The position numbers were made by a program, and so were the translations under genes. 64,000 nt of DNA from an uncultured Clostridia bacterium (GTDB taxonomy: Bacteria; Bacillota; Clostridia; UMGS1883): assembly GCA_947626145.1 (NCBI GenBank), contig CANQRB010000002.1, positions 132,339 through 196,338 on the forward strand. Direction: 5' to 3'. Position 1 is the first letter of the stretch. Every line of letters starts with the position of its first letter. Of this stretch, positions 47,994 to 57,047 are shown piece by piece. The notes under the pieces were generated by a model that was not told the DNA's origin, ran no database searches, and worked only from the letters and a program-made list of their open reading frames with translations.

Positions 47994-49049
47994 ATGAAGA
48001 AAAGAATATTATCCCTCCTTCTGGCTCTGTTGAGCCTGTTTTCTCTCGCGGCCTGCGGCGGACTTTTAGAGGGAGAGGATCAAGCCGATACTGTCAGCGG
48101 ACAGTTGGAGGTACACTTCCTTGACGTGGGTCAGGCGGACAGTGCCCTGCTGCTCTGCGACGGAGAGAGCCTGCTCATAGACGGGGGCAACTCCGAGGAC
48201 TCGTCCCTGTTGTACTCCTATCTGAGAAATCGCGGAGTTAAAAGGCTGGACTATATAATCGCTACCCATCCCCACGAGGATCATGTGGGCGGTATAGCCG
48301 GCGCCCTCAGCTATGTCAGAGAGGTGGGGACGGCCTATTCACCCGTGGCCGAGGACGAAAATTACTTTTTTAAGAGAATGACGTCAAAGCTGAGGGAGTT
48401 TGGCGTCGGCCTGACTGTCCCCGCAGTGGGCGACAGCTTCAGGCTGGGCGGGGCCAAAGTCACCTTTTTGGGGCCTGTGGAGCTGACGGACGATGTAAAC
48501 CAGAATTCCCTTGTGTGCAGGGTGGACTACGGCGAGGTGTCCTTTCTTTTCACCGGCGACGCGGAAAAGCCCGCCGAAAAGATGATGCTGGACGCCGGTG
48601 AGAACCTTTCCGCCACGGTGCTTAAGGTGGGCCACCACGGCAGCTCCAACTCGACCTGCTATGAGTTCCTTCGGGCGGTAAATCCCCTGTATTCCGTTAT
48701 TTCCTGCGAGCGCAACAACGACTACGGCCACCCGGACGACAGGCTGCTTTCAAGGTTGAACGACGCCGGAACGAATATACTCCGCACCGACCGTAACGGG
48801 CACATCGTCTTTACCACCGACGGCTCGCTCCTGTCCGTGGAAACGGAAAAGGAGGCCTCTTCCGCCGTTTCCGCCGGTGAGGCTGAGGAGGGCGGGGAGC
48901 CCTATATGTATGTGGGCAACGTTTCCAGCAAGAAGTATCACCGGCCCGATTGCAGCGGCCTGCCGTTGGAGAAGAACAGGGTATATTTCTATAGCCTTGA
49001 GGAGGCCATAGGGGCGAGATTCACGCCTTGCGGATTATGTAAACCGTAA
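47994..49049 (+). CDS. ComEC/Rec2-like MBL-fold lipoprotein with C-terminal Ada-like zinc module
   Basis: A 351-residue exported protein. Lipobox LAAC (C21) marks a membrane-anchored lipoprotein. The metallo-beta-lactamase domain resembles the DNA-uptake ComEC nuclease domain: FLDVGQADSALLL, IDGGN, THPHEDHVGG (HxHxDH) and KVGHHGSSNST. The C terminus, YVGNVSSKKYHRPDCSGLP then PCGLCKP, is an Ada-type zinc-binding module often found in secreted nucleases. A surface nuclease or phosphodiesterase is likely. Repeat element B follows. Confidence 0.9.
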   Translation: MKKRILSLLLALLSLFSLAACGGLLEGEDQADTVSGQLEVHFLDVGQADSALLLCDGESLLIDGGNSEDSSLLYSYLRNRGVKRLDYIIATHPHEDHVGGIAGALSYVREVGTAYSPVAEDENYFFKRMTSKLREFGVGLTVPAVGDSFRLGGAKVTFLGPVELTDDVNQNSLVCRVDYGEVSFLFTGDAEKPAEKMMLDAGENLSATVLKVGHHGSSNSTCYEFLRAVNPLYSVISCERNNDYGHPDDRLLSRLNDAGTNILRTDRNGHIVFTTDGSLLSVETEKEASSAVSAGEAEEGGEPYMYVGNVSSKKYHRPDCSGLPLEKNRVYFYSLEEAIGARFTPCGLCKP

Positions 49050-49080
49050 CCGAGAACCCGCAATGTAATCTGGAGCCACT

Positions 49081-49366
49081 GGGGCTGTCAAAAAAAATCG
49101 TGCAGAACGGACGAAAATCAGCCCGCGCAGGCGGCCCCTGCCGCCGAGCAGGCCCTCCCGACGGCGTACACAGGTACGCCGAGTGGTGATTTTCGTTCGT
49201 AGTTCAAGAGCACAAAAACAAAAGAAAAACCGTCGTTTCCAAAAACGGCGGTTTTTCCACATTGATTCGTGGTTTTAATTTTATTGTCAGACTTAACAAC
49301 ACGTAAATTTGGCTCATATAATGGTTTACGGCCCTTGAACGGTCTGCGCCATTTTTTTACAGCCCC
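49081..49366. repeat. Structured repeat element B, copy 1
   Basis: Bounded by GGGGCTGT and ACAGCCCC, with imperfect terminal inverted repeats of about 30 bases (GGGGCTGTCAAAAAAAATCG against the complement of the right end, GGGGCTGTAAAAAAATGGCG). Inside are a long stem (GACGAAAATCA / TGATTTTCGTTC), hairpin GGCGGCCCCTGCCGCC, hairpin GGCGTAC-ACAG-GTACGCC, and a terminator (AAAAACCGTCG / CGGCGGTTTTT, 49225-49256). Ends 1 base before the asnB stop codon. Similarity to copy 2 extends about 20 bases upstream (TGTAAT..TGGAG). No coding capacity. Confidence 0.85.
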
Positions 49367-49367
49367 A

Positions 49368-51188
49368 TTATAGCATTACTTTTACGTTGTATTTCTTCAT
49401 CCAATAATTTATCTGAAGCATATAGGCTATGGTCTGTGGCGTGGTCATGAGCTGGCCAAACCATGGCTGGGCGTTGTTTGCGGTGAGCAGACCCTCAAGA
49501 GCTTCCTTCCCGGCAATCTCCAAAATGGGGGAGGAGGGGTCGTTGACGACTTCTCTCAAGAGTCCGCTTACGGCCCGCATATATCCGGGATTGTGGGTCT
49601 TGGGGTAAGGACTCTTTTTCCTCCACAGAACCTCGTCGGGCAGCAGGCCTTCGGCGGCTTTCCTCAGCAGTCCCTTTTCCCGGCCCTGATAGTTCATGAA
49701 ATCCCAGGGGACACTGTACATATACTCCACTATGCTTATGTCGCAGAATGGAACTCTCGCCTCCAGGCCGCTGTACATGGTCATGAAGTCCTTGCGTCCC
49801 AACAGGGTCTGCATGAACCAGTCCAGATTGAGCCGGGTCATTTCCTTCATCCGGTCGTCTGTGGCGGAGTTCCCGGGGAGCTTGTGGGCCCGGGCGACAG
49901 TGGCCTCGTACCGCTCGTTGACAAAGGCGTGGGGGTCGATCATGGCCCTTATCTCCGGCTTGAGAAAACTGAAGCGGTAGTCCGTGGACTGTGACCATGG
50001 AAAGCCCGCCGCCATCCTTATGGTTTCGTCCCGGTACCAAGGGTAGCCACCGAAGATCTCGTCGGCGCATTCGCCGCTGAGGCCCACGGAGAAGCCTTTT
50101 TTTATTTCACGGGCAAAGACCAGCATGGAGCTGTCTACATCGGCCATACCGGGCAGGCCCCGTGCGTCTACCGCCTCGAACAGGCCGTTTACCAGCTCGG
50201 GAGTGTCGATGAGGATGCGGTGGTTGGTGACGCCCAGATAGTCGTTCATTTTGTTGACGTATTCCTCGTCGCTGCCGGGCTGGAACTTGCCGGGGACAAA
50301 ATACTTGCCGTTGTCCACATAGTCCACACTGTAGGTGTGCAGCTCCTTTCCCCGGCTTGCCAGCTCCCTGGCCGCCACAGAGGAAATTATGCTGGAATCC
50401 AGTCCGCCGGACAGAAAGGTGAACACGGGAATATCCGACACCAGCTGCCGCCTTATGGCGCCGAGCACCAGCTCGCGGGTGTGCAGGACGGTGTCCTCGA
50501 AGCTTTCCCTGTGCTCGTGCTGATAAAGCTTCCAGTATTCCCGATACTTCAGCTTCCCTTCTCTGACGTAGCCGCAGCAGGCCGGGGGCAGCTCCTTTAT
50601 GCCCTTAAACACCCCGCAGCCCGGCGTCCTTCCCGGGCCCAGCAGGAAAAGCTCCTCAATGGCGTTCAGGTCGGCTATGGGCTCCACCTTTGGGTGGCGC
50701 AGCAGGGCGCTGACCGAGGAAGCGAAAATAAAGCTGCCGCCGGACTCCGTATAGAAAAATGGCTTGACGCCCATACGGTCACGGGCCACGAAGAGCTTTT
50801 CCCCGTCCCAGATCGCAAAGGCGTAGATGCCGTTGAACAGCTCAAGGGCTGCTTCACCCAACTCAATGTAGGCCGCCAGCACTACCTCCGTGTCCGAGGC
50901 GGTGGTGAACCTGACGCCCCTGCCCTTTAAGTAATTCCTCACTTCGTCGGTGTTGTATAACTCGCCGTTGTAAACTATGGTATGGCCGTCCCGTGTCATG
51001 GGCTGGATGCCGTTCTCGATGTCGATTACAGCCAGCCGGGTGTGTATGAGCATAACACCGTCGTCAGAGAAAAAGCCTTTTTGATCCGGCCCTCGGTTAA
51101 GTAATTCCTTCTGCATATCCAGGTAACGGCTTTCCGGAGGAAGCTGTTTTTTCAGGGAGGCGAGAACCTCCCCAGCAATTCCGCACAT
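49368..51188 (-). CDS. asnB: Asparagine synthase (glutamine-hydrolysing)
   Basis: A 606-residue two-domain enzyme. N-terminal glutaminase with the nucleophile C2 (MCGIAGE), LNRGPDQKG and YNGELYN; C-terminal synthetase with the ATP pyrophosphatase loop SGGLDSS and SGECADEIFGGYPWY. It starts 21 bases after the ylbJ stop, so it is probably on the same transcript from the sigma-E-type promoter. Bacillus AsnO, also in the mother-cell sigma-E regulon, is a reasonable functional analogue. AGAGGTGATTTT precedes the ATG. Confidence 0.95.
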   Translation of the reverse strand: MCGIAGEVLASLKKQLPPESRYLDMQKELLNRGPDQKGFFSDDGVMLIHTRLAVIDIENGIQPMTRDGHTIVYNGELYNTDEVRNYLKGRGVRFTTASDTEVVLAAYIELGEAALELFNGIYAFAIWDGEKLFVARDRMGVKPFFYTESGGSFIFASSVSALLRHPKVEPIADLNAIEELFLLGPGRTPGCGVFKGIKELPPACCGYVREGKLKYREYWKLYQHEHRESFEDTVLHTRELVLGAIRRQLVSDIPVFTFLSGGLDSSIISSVAARELASRGKELHTYSVDYVDNGKYFVPGKFQPGSDEEYVNKMNDYLGVTNHRILIDTPELVNGLFEAVDARGLPGMADVDSSMLVFAREIKKGFSVGLSGECADEIFGGYPWYRDETIRMAAGFPWSQSTDYRFSFLKPEIRAMIDPHAFVNERYEATVARAHKLPGNSATDDRMKEMTRLNLDWFMQTLLGRKDFMTMYSGLEARVPFCDISIVEYMYSVPWDFMNYQGREKGLLRKAAEGLLPDEVLWRKKSPYPKTHNPGYMRAVSGLLREVVNDPSSPILEIAGKEALEGLLTANNAQPWFGQLMTTPQTIAYMLQINYWMKKYNVKVML

Positions 51189-51209
51189 AAAATCACCTCT
51201 GTAGTTATT

Positions 51210-52079
51210 TTATGCGATAAGTCCCGTTTTGACACATATGTACATGGCCGTGCCCGAAGCGGCGGCGGAAATCAGCTTGCCGGCATAGTAGAATTTTTTC
51301 GACAGTCCCGGACACACCGCTTCGGTCTGGAAGTGGACGCTTAGCCCGCCCCAGCTCAGACAGGCCGCCGCCACCGGCAGTCCCGCCGCGCCCCAGGAGC
51401 CAAGCTCCGTTATGCCTCTTGACACCTCTAAAAGGCCGGTGAGTATGGGATATTGGTACAGCTCCAGCGCCTGAATGACGGCGGAGAAGGTTATCACCAT
51501 GGCGCAGACGCTGACGATGGCCGTTCCGGAATCCCGTGCGGCGTTCCCCGCCAGCGCGCCGAAGGGAACTTTCTTTTTTACGCGGCCCCCGGCTTGGGCG
51601 GAGGAACCGCCCCGCCCGAATATGAGAGCGGCGGTCAGCGCTCCGATTATGTGGCAGACGTAGAGCAGCGCCCCGATTTTTGTGCTTCCGTACACCGCCG
51701 CTCCGGCGGTGCCGATTATGAACAGCGGGCCGCTGTTGTTGCAATAGGCGAGTGTCCGTTCGGCGGCCCTTTTCGTCATAAGCCCCTCCTCCACGCACTG
51801 GACGGCGGCGCGCGCCCCGCAGGGGTAGCCCCCCAGCAGACCGGTCACCAGACACATGGACGAGGCCCCGTCTATTCCGAACAGCGGCTTCAGCACTGCC
51901 GAAAGCCGCCGCCCCAGCCTTTCGCCCCAGCCGCCGGCCACGGCCATGGAACTCACCAGCATGAAGGGCAGCAGAGAGGGGATAACCGCTCTGAGGCAGA
52001 TGTCCAGCCCCATACCGGCTCCCTCCAGCGCCCTTTCGGGGAAGACGGCGAGAATGATACAGAGAATAACAGCAATCAT
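51210..52079 (-). CDS. ylbJ: Sporulation membrane protein YlbJ (SpoVV)
   Basis: A 289-residue polytopic protein of the nucleoside-recognition (Gate) family: VIPSLLPFMLVSS, GLLGGYPCGARAAVQ and YCNNSGPLFIIGTAG are YlbJ signatures. In Bacillus it is made in the mother cell under sigma E and helps dipicolinic acid reach the forespore. The ATG at 52079 has GAAAGGGTG upstream; longer readings run into the promoter. Divergent from yqfC, with a shared promoter region. Confidence 0.92.
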   Translation of the reverse strand: MIAVILCIILAVFPERALEGAGMGLDICLRAVIPSLLPFMLVSSMAVAGGWGERLGRRLSAVLKPLFGIDGASSMCLVTGLLGGYPCGARAAVQCVEEGLMTKRAAERTLAYCNNSGPLFIIGTAGAAVYGSTKIGALLYVCHIIGALTAALIFGRGGSSAQAGGRVKKKVPFGALAGNAARDSGTAIVSVCAMVITFSAVIQALELYQYPILTGLLEVSRGITELGSWGAAGLPVAAACLSWGGLSVHFQTEAVCPGLSKKFYYAGKLISAAASGTAMYICVKTGLIA

Positions 52080-52104
52080 AACATTCACCCTTTCACTCTG
52101 TACA

Positions 52105-52135
52105 ATGTATGTTTTTTTATTTGGGAGCATACCTT
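52105..52135. promoter_or_regulatory. Face-to-face sigma-E-type promoters for ylbJ and yqfC
   Basis: Rightward: GTATGTT (52107-52113), 14 bases, CATACCTT (52128-52135). Leftward, on the minus strand: GGTATGCT (52133-52126), 13 bases, CATACATT (52112-52105). Each -10 (CATAC) is the complement of the other's -35 (GTATG). They resemble the sigma-E pattern (-35 ATA-rich, 13-15 bases, CATACAAT). Both downstream genes are sigma-E-dependent in Bacillus. Confidence 0.6.
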
Positions 52136-52152
52136 TTAAAGAGGTGTGGACT

Positions 52153-52398
52153 TTGGGAAAAATAGCCGATATCGAAAAAAAGCTGCTGGTCAGGTATTCC
52201 CTGATAACCGTGGTGGGGAACTCCGAGTTGATGGTTGAGGGCCTGAGAGGTATTCTGGATTACAGCTCCGAAACTTTGCGCGTCAACACCGTCAGCGGAA
52301 TTTTGCTCATTATGGGCACGGGGTTGGAGATAACCTCGCTGACGGCGGAGGAGCTTTCCGTCAGAGGGAAGATAATCTCCCTGGAGTTTTGTGTTTAG
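52153..52398 (+). CDS. yqfC: Sporulation protein YqfC
   Basis: An 81-residue YabP/YqfC-family protein: LITVVGNSELMVEGLRGILDY, then TVSGILLIMGTGLEITSLTAEE. The TTG at 52153 fits an AAAGAGGTG ribosome site; longer in-frame readings run back through the promoter into ylbJ antisense. Mother-cell sporulation protein of unknown mechanism, followed after 9 bases by yqfD. Confidence 0.9.
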   Translation: MGKIADIEKKLLVRYSLITVVGNSELMVEGLRGILDYSSETLRVNTVSGILLIMGTGLEITSLTAEELSVRGKIISLEFCV

Positions 52399-52407
52399 GA
52401 GGGCGTA

Positions 52408-53559
52408 ATGACCGACATTCTTTTTTTGTTAAGGAGCCGCTGCCGGGCGGTGATAACCGGGGAGGAGCCGGAGCGCTTTCTCAACCTCGCCGCGGCCAAG
52501 GGAATATACGTTTCCGACGTGCGGCCGTGTAACGGCGGGCTTCGGATAAGGCTCAGCCGCCGTGCCTGGGAAATGGTGAAGGACGAACTGCCCGAGGGAC
52601 TGGAAATGAGGATAACCGGGGAATATGGCGCCGCCCGGTTTTTCCGGAAATACAAGGGCCGGGCTTTGCTGCTGGGGGGCATACCTCTGGCGGCGGCCAT
52701 AATTTTTGCCTATACTCAGTTTATATGGCGTGTCACCGTCACCGGCGGAACGCCGGAGCTGCAAAAGGAGGTGTCCGCCTTTATGGAGGAAAACGGCCTC
52801 CGCCCCGGAGCGGCGAAGCGTAAAATAGACCAAAAGGCGCTGAAAAAGGAGGCCATACTCGCCATTGACGACCTTATGTGGCTGTGGGTTGATATACATG
52901 GCGCCGAAGCCAGGGTCAGCGTGGCCTCCCGGGATATGCCGCCGGAAATGGCCGGCGGCGAGCCCTCCAACGTTATCGCCCTCGAGACCGGTGTAATTGA
53001 AAAAATGACCGTTACCGGCGGCGAGCCGTCGGTCAGCGTGGGCGACACCGTTGAAAAGGGCGGACTCCTGATAAGCGGAGTTATCCCGAGCGAAAACGAG
53101 GGCGCGGAGCCTATGATACGCCACGCCTCGGGCAGCGTTATTGCCCGTGTCTGGCGGGAAAAGGCCGTCCTTATACCGAAGGTTACGGAAAAACGGACGC
53201 GGACGGGAAACGTGAAAAAAATAAAGGCAATAAAAATTAAAAAATTTATTGTAAATTTTTCTTTAAACAGTAGCATTTTGTATCCGAAGTATGATAAAAT
53301 AAGAACGAAGTATACACTGGGGAAGGTGCCGGTCGCCTTTATAGCCGACGAATATCACGAGGTAAAGTCGGAGTACGCCGACACCGACCTCGAGCAGGCC
53401 AAGGCCGGCATACGGGCCGCCTTTGAGGAGGAAATAGCCGCCTCCGGGGCGGAGCTGGCCGGAATGGAGGCCGCCGGGATTGATCGGGGCGACTATCTGG
53501 AATATCGGCTGACCGCTCAGTGCCTGACGGATATTGCCAAGACCGTACCATTAGAATAA
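52408..53559 (+). CDS. yqfD: Sporulation protein YqfD
   Basis: A 383-residue sporulation protein with one membrane segment (about residues 88-108) and a large outer domain (TVTGGTPELQKEVSAFMEENG; LWVDIHGAEARVSVASRDMPP; GDTVEKGGLLISGVIPSE). Typical length. An AT-rich patch at 53213-53310 stands out in an otherwise GC-rich gene and encodes the lysine-rich VKKIKAIKIKKFIVNFSLN; it could also house a secondary promoter for phoH, but no convincing -35/-10 pair was found. Known in Bacillus as sigma-E-dependent. Confidence 0.92.
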   Translation: MTDILFLLRSRCRAVITGEEPERFLNLAAAKGIYVSDVRPCNGGLRIRLSRRAWEMVKDELPEGLEMRITGEYGAARFFRKYKGRALLLGGIPLAAAIIFAYTQFIWRVTVTGGTPELQKEVSAFMEENGLRPGAAKRKIDQKALKKEAILAIDDLMWLWVDIHGAEARVSVASRDMPPEMAGGEPSNVIALETGVIEKMTVTGGEPSVSVGDTVEKGGLLISGVIPSENEGAEPMIRHASGSVIARVWREKAVLIPKVTEKRTRTGNVKKIKAIKIKKFIVNFSLNSSILYPKYDKIRTKYTLGKVPVAFIADEYHEVKSEYADTDLEQAKAGIRAAFEEEIAASGAELAGMEAAGIDRGDYLEYRLTAQCLTDIAKTVPLE

Positions 53560-53576
53560 AAGGAGAAAACACACAA

Positions 53577-54545
53577 ATGGAAAGAACTTACGAGGCAAAG
53601 AGCCTTGACATTGTGATGAACATTTTCGGCAGCTTTGATGAAAATATAAAAATAATCGAAAAGGAATTTGACGTTCGCATTTCCAATCGGGACAATATCA
53701 TAAAAATGACCGGCGCCGACGCCGACAAAGCGGCTTCGGTCATAAACCAGCTGGCCGCCGCCCTTGAAAACGGAGAGGAGCTCAACGAGCAAAACGTCCG
53801 TTACGCCGTATTTATGGCTAAGGAGGGCATCGAGTTCGTGCCCGCCGCCGGAGGGGACTATATATGCCTTACCGGCCGGGGCAAGCCAATTAAGTGCAAG
53901 ACCCGCGGACAGGAGGAGTATATCCGTAAAATAAGGGAAAACACCATTACCATCGCCGTGGGCCCCGCCGGTACGGGAAAAACCTATCTGGCGGTAGCCA
54001 TGGCTGTGGACTCGTTCCGCCGCAAGGAGGTCAGCAAGATAATCCTGACCAGACCCGCCGTGGAGGCGGGGGAGAAGCTTGGCTTCCTCCCCGGCGATCT
54101 GCAGATGAAGGTGGATCCGTATCTCCGTCCCCTTTACGACGCGCTGGCGGATATGCTGGGTATGGAGAACTATCAGAAGTATCTGGAGCGGGGCCTTATT
54201 GAAATCGCCCCTCTGGCCTATATGCGGGGCCGAACCCTGGACGACGCCTATATCATATTGGACGAGGCCCAGAACACAACCCCCGAACAGATGAAGATGT
54301 TTCTGACGCGCATAGGCTTCGGCAGCCACGCGGTCATTACCGGCGACATAACGCAGATTGACCTGCCCCGAGGCACCCGCAGCGGCCTGAAGGACGCCAT
54401 CAAGATACTGAAAAATATTGAGGATATAGCCATAACACAGCTCACCGACCGGGATGTGGTGCGTCACCCTCTGGTTCAGAAGATAATAGCCGCCTACGAC
54501 CGTGTCGAGAGAAAGGAGCAGCAGCGCAATGGCCAGGGACAGTAA
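53577..54545 (+). CDS. phoH: PhoH-family ATPase
   Basis: A 322-residue P-loop ATPase: Walker A GPAGTGKTYLAVAMAV, ILTRPAVEAGEKLGFLPGD, Walker B YIILDEAQNTTPEQMK. The N-terminal segment (FDVRISNRDNIIKMTG) is KH-like. PhoH/YbeZ proteins act with YbeY in rRNA and RNA metabolism, and ybeY is two genes downstream. ATG 53577 with AAAGGAG upstream; a longer reading would start inside yqfD. Confidence 0.94.
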   Translation: MERTYEAKSLDIVMNIFGSFDENIKIIEKEFDVRISNRDNIIKMTGADADKAASVINQLAAALENGEELNEQNVRYAVFMAKEGIEFVPAAGGDYICLTGRGKPIKCKTRGQEEYIRKIRENTITIAVGPAGTGKTYLAVAMAVDSFRRKEVSKIILTRPAVEAGEKLGFLPGDLQMKVDPYLRPLYDALADMLGMENYQKYLERGLIEIAPLAYMRGRTLDDAYIILDEAQNTTPEQMKMFLTRIGFGSHAVITGDITQIDLPRGTRSGLKDAIKILKNIEDIAITQLTDRDVVRHPLVQKIIAAYDRVERKEQQRNGQGQ

Positions 54546-56538
54546 AAAATCGGCCTACGCCAAGCGGCTTATCGTCGCAACGGTGATATTTGCCGCTATC
54601 ATAGCCATATGCCTGACCTCCGAACAGGTGGGTCAGTACGAGTTCAGCGCCGGAGATATTTCCACGGTGGATATTTACGCACCGAGGACAGTTATCGACA
54701 AGACCACCACAAGGGCTCAGCGGGAGGCGGCCATGCAGAGCGTTCAGGCGGTGTACAAGCTGGACAACAGCCTGAAAACGGCGGCCGAGGACAGGCTCAG
54801 CGAGTTTTTCGCGTCCATGACCAATATACGCTCCGACGGAGAAATAGACACCCAGGCAAAGGCCATACAGATGAGAGCGGCGTCGAAAATCGCCCTCAGC
54901 GACAGCCTTTACCAGCCCTTGGCGTCGATGAGCGACGCCTCCTTCCGCAGGCTTAAGAGCATATCCGAGGCCGTAAGCGAGGTGATGGCCCAGGGCGTGG
55001 CAAAAAAAGACGAGGGGCTGGCCCTCTTTGCCACAAAAATCGAGGAGCTCAATCTTAACGATGAGCTCACGGCAATAGCCAACGCCCTCGCCAACGCGGT
55101 AATTACGGAAAATCTCACCGTTGACGAGGAGGAGACCGAAAACCTCCGTTCCTCCGCGGCTTCGGCTGTGGAGCCTGTGACATACAAGAAAAATCAGACT
55201 CTCATACGCCGGGGCGAGGCCGTCACCCAGGCCCAGCTTGATATGCTCAGCGAGCTGGGTATGCTCAAGGGCTCCAGCTCTCTCAGCGCCCGCTATATCG
55301 TCGGCGTTACCCTGCTGCTCATACTGTGCTTTGCCATAATCGGGGCCTACATTTATTTTTGTGATCCCAAGCTTGGCCGTGACACTAACAAGCTTATAAT
55401 CATCGGCATTGTAGCCGTGGTTACCGTTGCCGTCAGCTTTTACATAGGCCGGTATATGGACGACCACACACGCTATCTGCTGCCGATGGGAGTTTTCGCC
55501 GCCATTGTGACGATTTTTGCCGATGTGCGTATAGCGCTTCTGGCCAATACCTGTATCAGCTTTGTCTGCGCCGTTGGTATACAACACGATTGGGGCTACG
55601 GCGTCTGCCTCATATTAGGGGGCAGCATAACCGCGTTTTGCTTCAGCCGGGTCAAGAGAAGGGTAAATCTCATTCCCGCATCCTTTATTTCGGCGGCGGG
55701 TTACGGAGCTGTGTTCGGCTGTATGGCCATGCTTGAGACCGAGGATACCCGTGGGATATTAATGTGTCTCGCCATTGGAGTGCTGGGGGGTCTGTTCTCG
55801 GCCGTGATAACCGCCGGCACCCTGCCGTTCTGGGAGTGGGGCTTCGACGTGCTGACGCCAATGAAGCTGTATGAGCTCAGCAACCCCGAAAGCCGCCTGC
55901 TCCGCCGTCTGCTCATTCAGGCGCCGGGCACCTATCACCATTCCCTGACTGTGGCAAATCTGGCCGAGATCGCCGCCAGGGACATAGGGGCGGACAGCGT
56001 CCTCGCCAGAGTGGGGGCGTATTACCACGACATAGGCAAAATAAACCACCCCCTCTACTTCAAGGAAAATCAGTACACCGAAAATCCTCATGACAACCTG
56101 ACCTACGAGGACAGCGCCAAGGTCATAATCCGCCACGTAAGCGACGGCCTTGCTATTGCCGGGCAGTATCACCTTCCGCGGGGAATAAAGGACATAATCG
56201 CCCAGCACCACGGCACCACCACCACCGGCTATTTCTTCAAGCACGCACGGCAGGAGGATCCGGAGTGCGATCCGGCTCCGTACACCTATGCCGGCCCCCG
56301 GCCTCAGTCAAGGGAAGCCGCCATAATCATGCTCTGTGACGGCTGCGAGGCGGCGGTCAGGAGCCTGAGCACCAAGGAGGATGCGGAAATCGACAAAATG
56401 GTTCGCGGCCTCATCAAATCCAGAGTCGAAGCCGGTCAGCTCAACGACAGCACACTCACCTTCGGCGAGCTTGAGACCGTCACCAACACCATAATCAAGA
56501 CCCTCGGCGGATATTTTCACGAGCGAATACAGTATTAG
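54529..56538 (+). CDS. pgpH: 7TM-HD phosphohydrolase, PgpH-type c-di-AMP phosphodiesterase
   Basis: A 669-residue membrane protein: N-terminal membrane helix, extracytoplasmic 7TMR-HDED region (about residues 45-240), seven membrane segments (about 255-460) and a cytoplasmic HD domain with TYHHSLTVANLAEIAARD and AYYHDIGKINHP, then QHHGTT. In Listeria and Bacillus such proteins hydrolyse c-di-AMP. ATG 54529 with AAGGAG upstream overlaps the phoH end by 17 bases. Confidence 0.94.
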   Translation: MARDSKKSAYAKRLIVATVIFAAIIAICLTSEQVGQYEFSAGDISTVDIYAPRTVIDKTTTRAQREAAMQSVQAVYKLDNSLKTAAEDRLSEFFASMTNIRSDGEIDTQAKAIQMRAASKIALSDSLYQPLASMSDASFRRLKSISEAVSEVMAQGVAKKDEGLALFATKIEELNLNDELTAIANALANAVITENLTVDEEETENLRSSAASAVEPVTYKKNQTLIRRGEAVTQAQLDMLSELGMLKGSSSLSARYIVGVTLLLILCFAIIGAYIYFCDPKLGRDTNKLIIIGIVAVVTVAVSFYIGRYMDDHTRYLLPMGVFAAIVTIFADVRIALLANTCISFVCAVGIQHDWGYGVCLILGGSITAFCFSRVKRRVNLIPASFISAAGYGAVFGCMAMLETEDTRGILMCLAIGVLGGLFSAVITAGTLPFWEWGFDVLTPMKLYELSNPESRLLRRLLIQAPGTYHHSLTVANLAEIAARDIGADSVLARVGAYYHDIGKINHPLYFKENQYTENPHDNLTYEDSAKVIIRHVSDGLAIAGQYHLPRGIKDIIAQHHGTTTTGYFFKHARQEDPECDPAPYTYAGPRPQSREAAIIMLCDGCEAAVRSLSTKEDAEIDKMVRGLIKSRVEAGQLNDSTLTFGELETVTNTIIKTLGGYFHERIQY

Positions 56539-56550
56539 GAGGACACCGCA

Positions 56551-57042
56551 ATGATAGAGTTTATTTTTGACGACGAGCAGGACAAGCTTGAGTTTACCGA
56601 CGAAATGGAGAACATTATTCAGAGGGCTGTTTCCACCACCATGGAGGTGCTGGAGTGCTCCGACACCGACTGTGAGGTCAGTGTGCTGATCACCGACAAC
56701 GACGGGATACAGAAGATCAACCGGGAAACGCGGGACATAGACGCTCCCACCGATGTGCTCAGCTTCCCCATACTGGAGTTTGACGACGACGGCGTCATGA
56801 TAGAGGAGAGCGGAGACTACGACGGCGATCTGCTGCTCTTGGGAGACATCGTCATATCTCTCGAAAGGGCCGCCGCTCAGGCTGAGGAATACGGCCACAG
56901 CCTCATGCGGGAGCTGGGCTTCCTCGCCGCCCACAGCACCCTGCACCTGATGGGCTTCGACCATCAGGGCGAGGAGGATACCCCCGTCATGCGGGCGCAC
57001 GAAAAGACGGTCATGAAAAAGATGGGCCTTGGGCGGGAGTGA
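56551..57042 (+). CDS. ybeY: Endoribonuclease YbeY
   Basis: A 163-residue metal-dependent RNase for 16S rRNA 3' maturation and ribosome quality control. Zinc site AHSTLHLMGFDHQ (HxxxHxxGxDH); upstream TDVLSFPI and LGDIVIS complete the fold. Slightly longer N terminus than E. coli YbeY. Lies in the phoH-pgpH-ybeY-dgkA-era order usual for Bacillota. Confidence 0.96.
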   Translation: MIEFIFDDEQDKLEFTDEMENIIQRAVSTTMEVLECSDTDCEVSVLITDNDGIQKINRETRDIDAPTDVLSFPILEFDDDGVMIEESGDYDGDLLLLGDIVISLERAAAQAEEYGHSLMRELGFLAAHSTLHLMGFDHQGEEDTPVMRAHEKTVMKKMGLGRE

Positions 57043-57047
57043 TGAGT

